Below are positions 60,797 to 64,000 of a stretch of DNA of 64,000 nucleotides, in pieces. Each line of letters opens with the position of its first letter. Within the stretch, counting starts at the first letter, position 1. Location of the stretch: positions 1 to 64,000 of the forward strand of contig NZ_FMXT01000010.1 of assembly GCF_900104335.1 (NCBI RefSeq), given 5' to 3'. The notes under the pieces are model-generated. The model ran no database searches. It was not told where the DNA came from and saw only the letters and a list, made by a program, of their open reading frames with translations. The DNA is from Pseudobutyrivibrio sp. YE44. Its GTDB lineage: Bacteria; Bacillota; Clostridia; Lachnospirales; Lachnospiraceae. Both the position numbers and the translations under genes were made by a program.

Positions 60797-62020
60797 ATGA
60801 ATAAAAAAGAAATAAACGAAATAAAGCGCCGTTTTAAGAAGGATTCTTGTAACTTCGACAAGATGGTAGGCTGCTATGTAGACGCCAATAAAGAGATGGT
60901 GCTCACCTTCAAAGAAACCTTCCTTAATCTTGAGGATGAAGAGTTTCACAAATATCTGGAGATTGCAAACAAGGCTCTTTCAGGAACTGTTGGTAACAAC
61001 TTGTTAGAGCTTCCATTTGATCCAGAAAGAGAAATCGAAGGAAGCGGTCACGACCTTCTTATGAAGCTTCGTGAGACACGTCTTCAGGATGAAAAGCTTC
61101 TTATAGAGTATTACAACAGAATTATCGAGTCATACGACTTCGTTGGAAACTATCTGATTCTTCTCTATCACGATACTTATGATATCCCAGTAAAGACCAC
61201 TGACGATTTGAAGCTTGATGAATCTGAGGAAGTATACGACTACATCATCTGCGCTATCTGTCCAGTTGCTCTTTCAAAGCCAGGACTCGGTTATCGTGAA
61301 GCAGAAAATCGCATTGGCGCTAGAGACCGTGACTGGGTAGTTGGGCCTGTAGATACAGCCTTCACCTTCCCCTGCTTCTCAGAGCGTACTACAGATTTAC
61401 ACGCTTGCCTTGCTTACACAAAGAACACAAAGGAGCCTCATGTAGAATTTTGGGAGAATTGTATTGAGTGTGGTTCAAAGAAAACTACAACTCAGAAGAA
61501 GAACGCCTTCAACAACATTCTTGACCAGGCTCTCGGAGAAGAAACTGACGAGACCATCGAGACAAAGCTTGATATCCAGCAGAATCTTTCAGACTTCATC
61601 ACTGTTGAAAAGGAGCGCTTAGGCGAGGAGGAAACAATCGTTTTAGAGCCTCAGGATGTTGCAAACATTCTTACAGACTCAGGCCTTTCTGATATAAAGG
61701 TAGAAAAGATTCAGGCAAAGTTTGAAAACTACTTTGAGGAGCAGCTTCCTCTTGCAGAAGAAATCCTAGATGAGAAGGCCCTTAAGAACAATGAGCTTCG
61801 TGTAGAAAAGAATGTGCTAAAGGAGCGAGTTGTAGATCTTACAAAACAGCTTAAGGAAGTCAACGGTGTTACCGAGGACGGAAAGCAGGCAGACATTGTT
61901 GTAAAGGTTTCTGATACAAAGGCTGCTGATGTTACCACAGCTTTTGTTGATGGAAAGAAATGTGTATGTGTTCCTATTGAGCCAGATGAAATTTTTATGC
62001 TTAATGGTGAACAAATTTAA
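60797..62020 (+). CDS. DUF4317 family protein
   Basis: 407 residues, cytoplasmic and acidic, beginning NKKEINEIKRRFKKDSCNFDKMVGCYVD, which is typical of DUF4317. A central YDYIICAICPVALSKPGLGY and WVVGPVDTAFTFPCFSERTTDLHACLAY are conserved-looking. The C-terminal third is helical (about 320-360). The function is unknown in the whole family. TTAGGAGA precedes the ATG. It is monocistronic with a strong promoter and terminator. Confidence 0.9.
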   Translation: MNKKEINEIKRRFKKDSCNFDKMVGCYVDANKEMVLTFKETFLNLEDEEFHKYLEIANKALSGTVGNNLLELPFDPEREIEGSGHDLLMKLRETRLQDEKLLIEYYNRIIESYDFVGNYLILLYHDTYDIPVKTTDDLKLDESEEVYDYIICAICPVALSKPGLGYREAENRIGARDRDWVVGPVDTAFTFPCFSERTTDLHACLAYTKNTKEPHVEFWENCIECGSKKTTTQKKNAFNNILDQALGEETDETIETKLDIQQNLSDFITVEKERLGEEETIVLEPQDVANILTDSGLSDIKVEKIQAKFENYFEEQLPLAEEILDEKALKNNELRVEKNVLKERVVDLTKQLKEVNGVTEDGKQADIVVKVSDTKAADVTTAFVDGKKCVCVPIEPDEIFMLNGEQI

Positions 62021-62052
62021 ATCTTTTTTAACTAATAAAACCCAGTAAAATC

Positions 62053-62084
62053 AAGGAGTGAGATTAATTCTCACTCCTTTTTAT
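62053..62084 (+). terminator. Terminator of the DUF4317 gene
   Basis: Perfect 11-bp arms AAGGAGTGAGA and TCTCACTCCTT enclose TTAAT and are followed by TTTTATTTT. Confidence 0.93.
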
Positions 62085-62249
62085 TTTCTCCTTAAAGAAA
62101 CAAATGTAATTTATTTGTAACTTTTACTTCATTTTTGTGAAAATATGTGTTAAAGTATTATCTGTAATTACCTGATCAGAAAATTACATGTCCGGTTCTT
62201 GTGTTTAATCACAGGAATCTATGTATTGGGACACGCGAAAGGAAATGTT

Positions 62250-63578
62250 ATGAAAGACTTTACTAGAATGTTGGCCCCTGGTGTACTTGCTGCATCGTTG
62301 GCCGTTACTTGCACACCCGCATTTTCTAATATATATGCCGCCTCTAGTTCTATTAGAGTAGGCTCAGATGCCCCAACTATTTCGGACGCACTTGATATGG
62401 CAGACAGCGGAGATACCATCATCATTCCAGCAGGAACCTACGCTGAACAGATTTCTGTTGAAACTGACGGTATCACAATTCTTGCGGAGGATGGAGCGGT
62501 CCTAGACGGCTCCAGACTTAAGCCATCGTCAGGTGACAGTTCTATGGTCTATATCCAAGCCTCAGGCGTCACCGTGGACAATCTTGAAATCAAGGGATTA
62601 AAGCTAAAAAAACCTTCTTCTTCAATTACTCCTATTGGTATAGAAGTAGATGCTGGCTCACGCGACATCAGCATCACTAATTGCAAGATACACGACATGG
62701 GATGCTTGTACACTAAAGATTCTACAGAATACAACGCACACGGAATTTTGGTAGCAGCGGATGTAGACGAACCAATTGAGAATATCTCTATTAAAAAGTG
62801 CGAGCTTTACAAGCTAAACCTAGGAAATAGCGAAGCTCTTGCTTTAAATGGAAATGTGTCAAACTTTGCTATCTCAGAGAATTATATTCATGACTGTGAT
62901 AACATCGGCATTGACGCAATCGGATTTGAGAATGACTCTTCCAACGATTTGGATAGAGCACGAAATGGCAAAATTTTCAAAAATGTTGTAGATAGCATTT
63001 CTTCCGACCCAGCTGTAAATGTTACCTACGACAGCAAGTGTGCCGGTGGCATATATGTGGATGGCGGCAAAAACATCCAGATATATGATAACTATGTTAC
63101 AAACTGCGATATCGGTATTGAAATCGCCAGTGAGCACAAAGACACAGTTACCACTGGAATTAAAGTCAATAATAACACACTTGTTAATAATAACGGCTGG
63201 GCTGGAATCAGCTTTGGCGGTTATGATGTGGATGATACCGGCTGTGCTAAAAATTGCACCTTCACTAATAACACAGTCTACAATACTGATGGCACTGCCT
63301 TTGTAATCCAATATGCATGTGATTCTTCCAATATCATCACATCCAATCTGTTTATTGCTCAGAATGCAGCTGAGCTATACACAGAATGTTTTGGAGACAA
63401 CAGTGCAGGCAATACAGTAACTGGTAATACATCCAATTCAAGAATCACTTCAGACTCAGAAAACAATGTTGTGAAAATCACCGGCGTTTCTATCGACGAT
63501 GAAGACCGTACCATTGCTATCGGAGCTGATGATGAACTTTTCGACTGTGGTTCATCAAGAACCGTAGTTAATAATTAA
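62250..63578 (+). CDS. Secreted right-handed beta-helix repeat protein
   Basis: 442 residues from the ATG at 62250 with AAAGGA upstream; the frame is open 17 codons earlier without a site. A Sec signal peptide ends near NIYAASSS. The mature protein has parallel beta-helix coils: TIIIPAGTYAEQISVETDGITILAEDGAVLDGS, ISITNCKIHDMG, FAISENYIHDC, NIQIYDNYVTNCDIGIEIA, IKVNNNTLVNNNGWAGISFG and CTFTNNTVYNTDGTAFVI. This fold occurs in pectate lyases and other polysaccharide-active proteins. No cell-wall anchor is seen. The substrate is unknown; a plant-polysaccharide role is a guess. Confidence 0.85.
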   Translation: MKDFTRMLAPGVLAASLAVTCTPAFSNIYAASSSIRVGSDAPTISDALDMADSGDTIIIPAGTYAEQISVETDGITILAEDGAVLDGSRLKPSSGDSSMVYIQASGVTVDNLEIKGLKLKKPSSSITPIGIEVDAGSRDISITNCKIHDMGCLYTKDSTEYNAHGILVAADVDEPIENISIKKCELYKLNLGNSEALALNGNVSNFAISENYIHDCDNIGIDAIGFENDSSNDLDRARNGKIFKNVVDSISSDPAVNVTYDSKCAGGIYVDGGKNIQIYDNYVTNCDIGIEIASEHKDTVTTGIKVNNNTLVNNNGWAGISFGGYDVDDTGCAKNCTFTNNTVYNTDGTAFVIQYACDSSNIITSNLFIAQNAAELYTECFGDNSAGNTVTGNTSNSRITSDSENNVVKITGVSIDDEDRTIAIGADDELFDCGSSRTVVNN

Positions 63579-63617
63579 CCTCCCCTTCTTAATATAATAT
63601 ATTGAATAATGAATAAC

Positions 63618-63657
63618 AAAAGAGCCTCTAGCTTCGACACTAGAGGCTCATCTTTTT
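63618..63657. terminator. Bidirectional terminator between the beta-helix and pepF genes
   Basis: Perfect 10-bp arms GAGCCTCTAG (63622-63631) and CTAGAGGCTC (63640-63649) enclose CTTCGACA, with ATCTTTTTG after it on plus and TTTTGTTATT on minus. Confidence 0.88.
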
Positions 63658-63704
63658 GCTTTCTTCATTTTTTGTAGTCAGGACCAACTAGTCCCAAAAA
63701 ACTT

Positions 63705-64000
63705 CTATACCAAGCTTTCAAGCTCCTTTACTATCTCCCCCATCTTTGCAAGAGCTGCTTCAATAGGCGCAGGTGTTGTAAGGTCCACTCCCGCTATTTT
63801 AAGAAGCTCTACAGGTGCATCCGTGCAACCTGATGAAAGGAACTTTTTGTACCGAGCCACAGCAGGCTCTCCTTCCTTTAAAATCATATCTGCTATGGCA
63901 ACTGCAGCACAGAAGCTGGTAGCATACTGATATACATAGAAGTTGTAATAGAAATGAGGAATACGTGCCCACTCGTATGCGATTTCCTCATCAGAAATCA
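63705..64000 (-). CDS. pepF: Oligoendopeptidase F (C-terminal part, runs off the window)
   Basis: The minus-strand frame enters from the right edge and ends at 63705. It reads ISDEEIAYEWARIPHFYYNF, then YVYQYATSFCAAVAIADMIL, and ends KMGEIVKELESLV. This is the C-terminal region of M3 family oligoendopeptidase F (the HFYYNFYVYQYATS segment is diagnostic). About 98 codons are visible; the HEXXH zinc site lies beyond the window. The enzyme degrades short peptides in the cytoplasm. Confidence 0.88.
   Translation of the reverse strand, partial: ISDEEIAYEWARIPHFYYNFYVYQYATSFCAAVAIADMILKEGEPAVARYKKFLSSGCTDAPVELLKIAGVDLTTPAPIEAALAKMGEIVKELESLV

Noticed and set aside
1-64000. CRISPR array
   Set aside because: No regularly spaced short repeats with unique spacers were seen; the only regular arrays are the 11-bp Pho-box-like units and the Asn codons.

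Overview
The window looks like a chromosome segment from a low-GC anaerobic Firmicute, most likely Lachnospiraceae of the Butyrivibrio/Pseudobutyrivibrio type. This rests on protein content: a D-proline reductase cluster, YerC/TrpR-like, DUF1836 and DUF4317 proteins, RlmD with a C-terminal extension, AsnA next to AsnS, and AGGAGG-type ribosome binding sites. The genus is inference. I saw no rRNA, complete tRNA or CRISPR array. Most genes lie on the minus strand.

Layout. 1-2.5 kb: end of an IS66-type element, then an orphan gene between two 82-bp direct repeats, one of which is split by a 60-bp insertion. 2.6-6.5 kb: degV, folC, a J-domain protein and a MATE exporter. 6.6-13.6 kb: a secreted transglutaminase-like protein, a cold-shock protein, a four-gene run (SseB-like, GDPD, lipase-like hydrolase, unusual ClpX) and mscL with a zinc ribbon. 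13.6-19.3 kb: sugar-binding lipoprotein, GPH symporter, small secreted or membrane proteins and a regulator. 19.5-36.4 kb: an amino-acid fermentation island. It holds proline racemase, D-proline reductase (prdB, a small prd protein, prdA, prdC), an amino-acid ABC transporter, a class III aminotransferase, an iron-dependent alcohol dehydrogenase, glutamate dehydrogenase, Lrp and LysR regulators and a PEP/pyruvate-binding protein. 36.6-38.4 kb: a decayed metal-homeostasis locus (CobW remnants, frameshifted Fur-family regulator). 38.4-43.4 kb: a small mobilizable element with a large serine recombinase, MobC and an oriT-like region but no relaxase. 43.4-52.4 kb: the phosphate regulon (pstSCAB, phoU, HD protein, Na/Pi symporter, PhoP/PhoR-type pair) with 11-bp-spaced Pho-box-like repeats at three promoters. 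52.5-64 kb: rlmD, pcrA, DUF1836, yerC, asnA, asnS, DUF4317, a secreted beta-helix protein and the end of an oligoendopeptidase F gene.

How the genes work together. The island can be read as a pathway: uptake of an amino acid (perhaps proline), racemization of L- to D-proline, reduction to 5-aminovalerate, and possibly transamination and reduction to 5-hydroxyvalerate, with glutamate dehydrogenase recycling the amino acceptor. Both PrdB and PrdC carry cysteine in the motifs where I expect selenocysteine in clostridial homologues.

The most striking finding is upstream of asnS. A consensus promoter drives a 24-codon leader peptide with 11 asparagine codons, followed by mutually exclusive antiterminator and terminator arms. 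This is the architecture of ribosome-mediated transcription attenuation, here for asparaginyl-tRNA synthetase and asparagine synthetase, in a phylum where T-box control would be expected.
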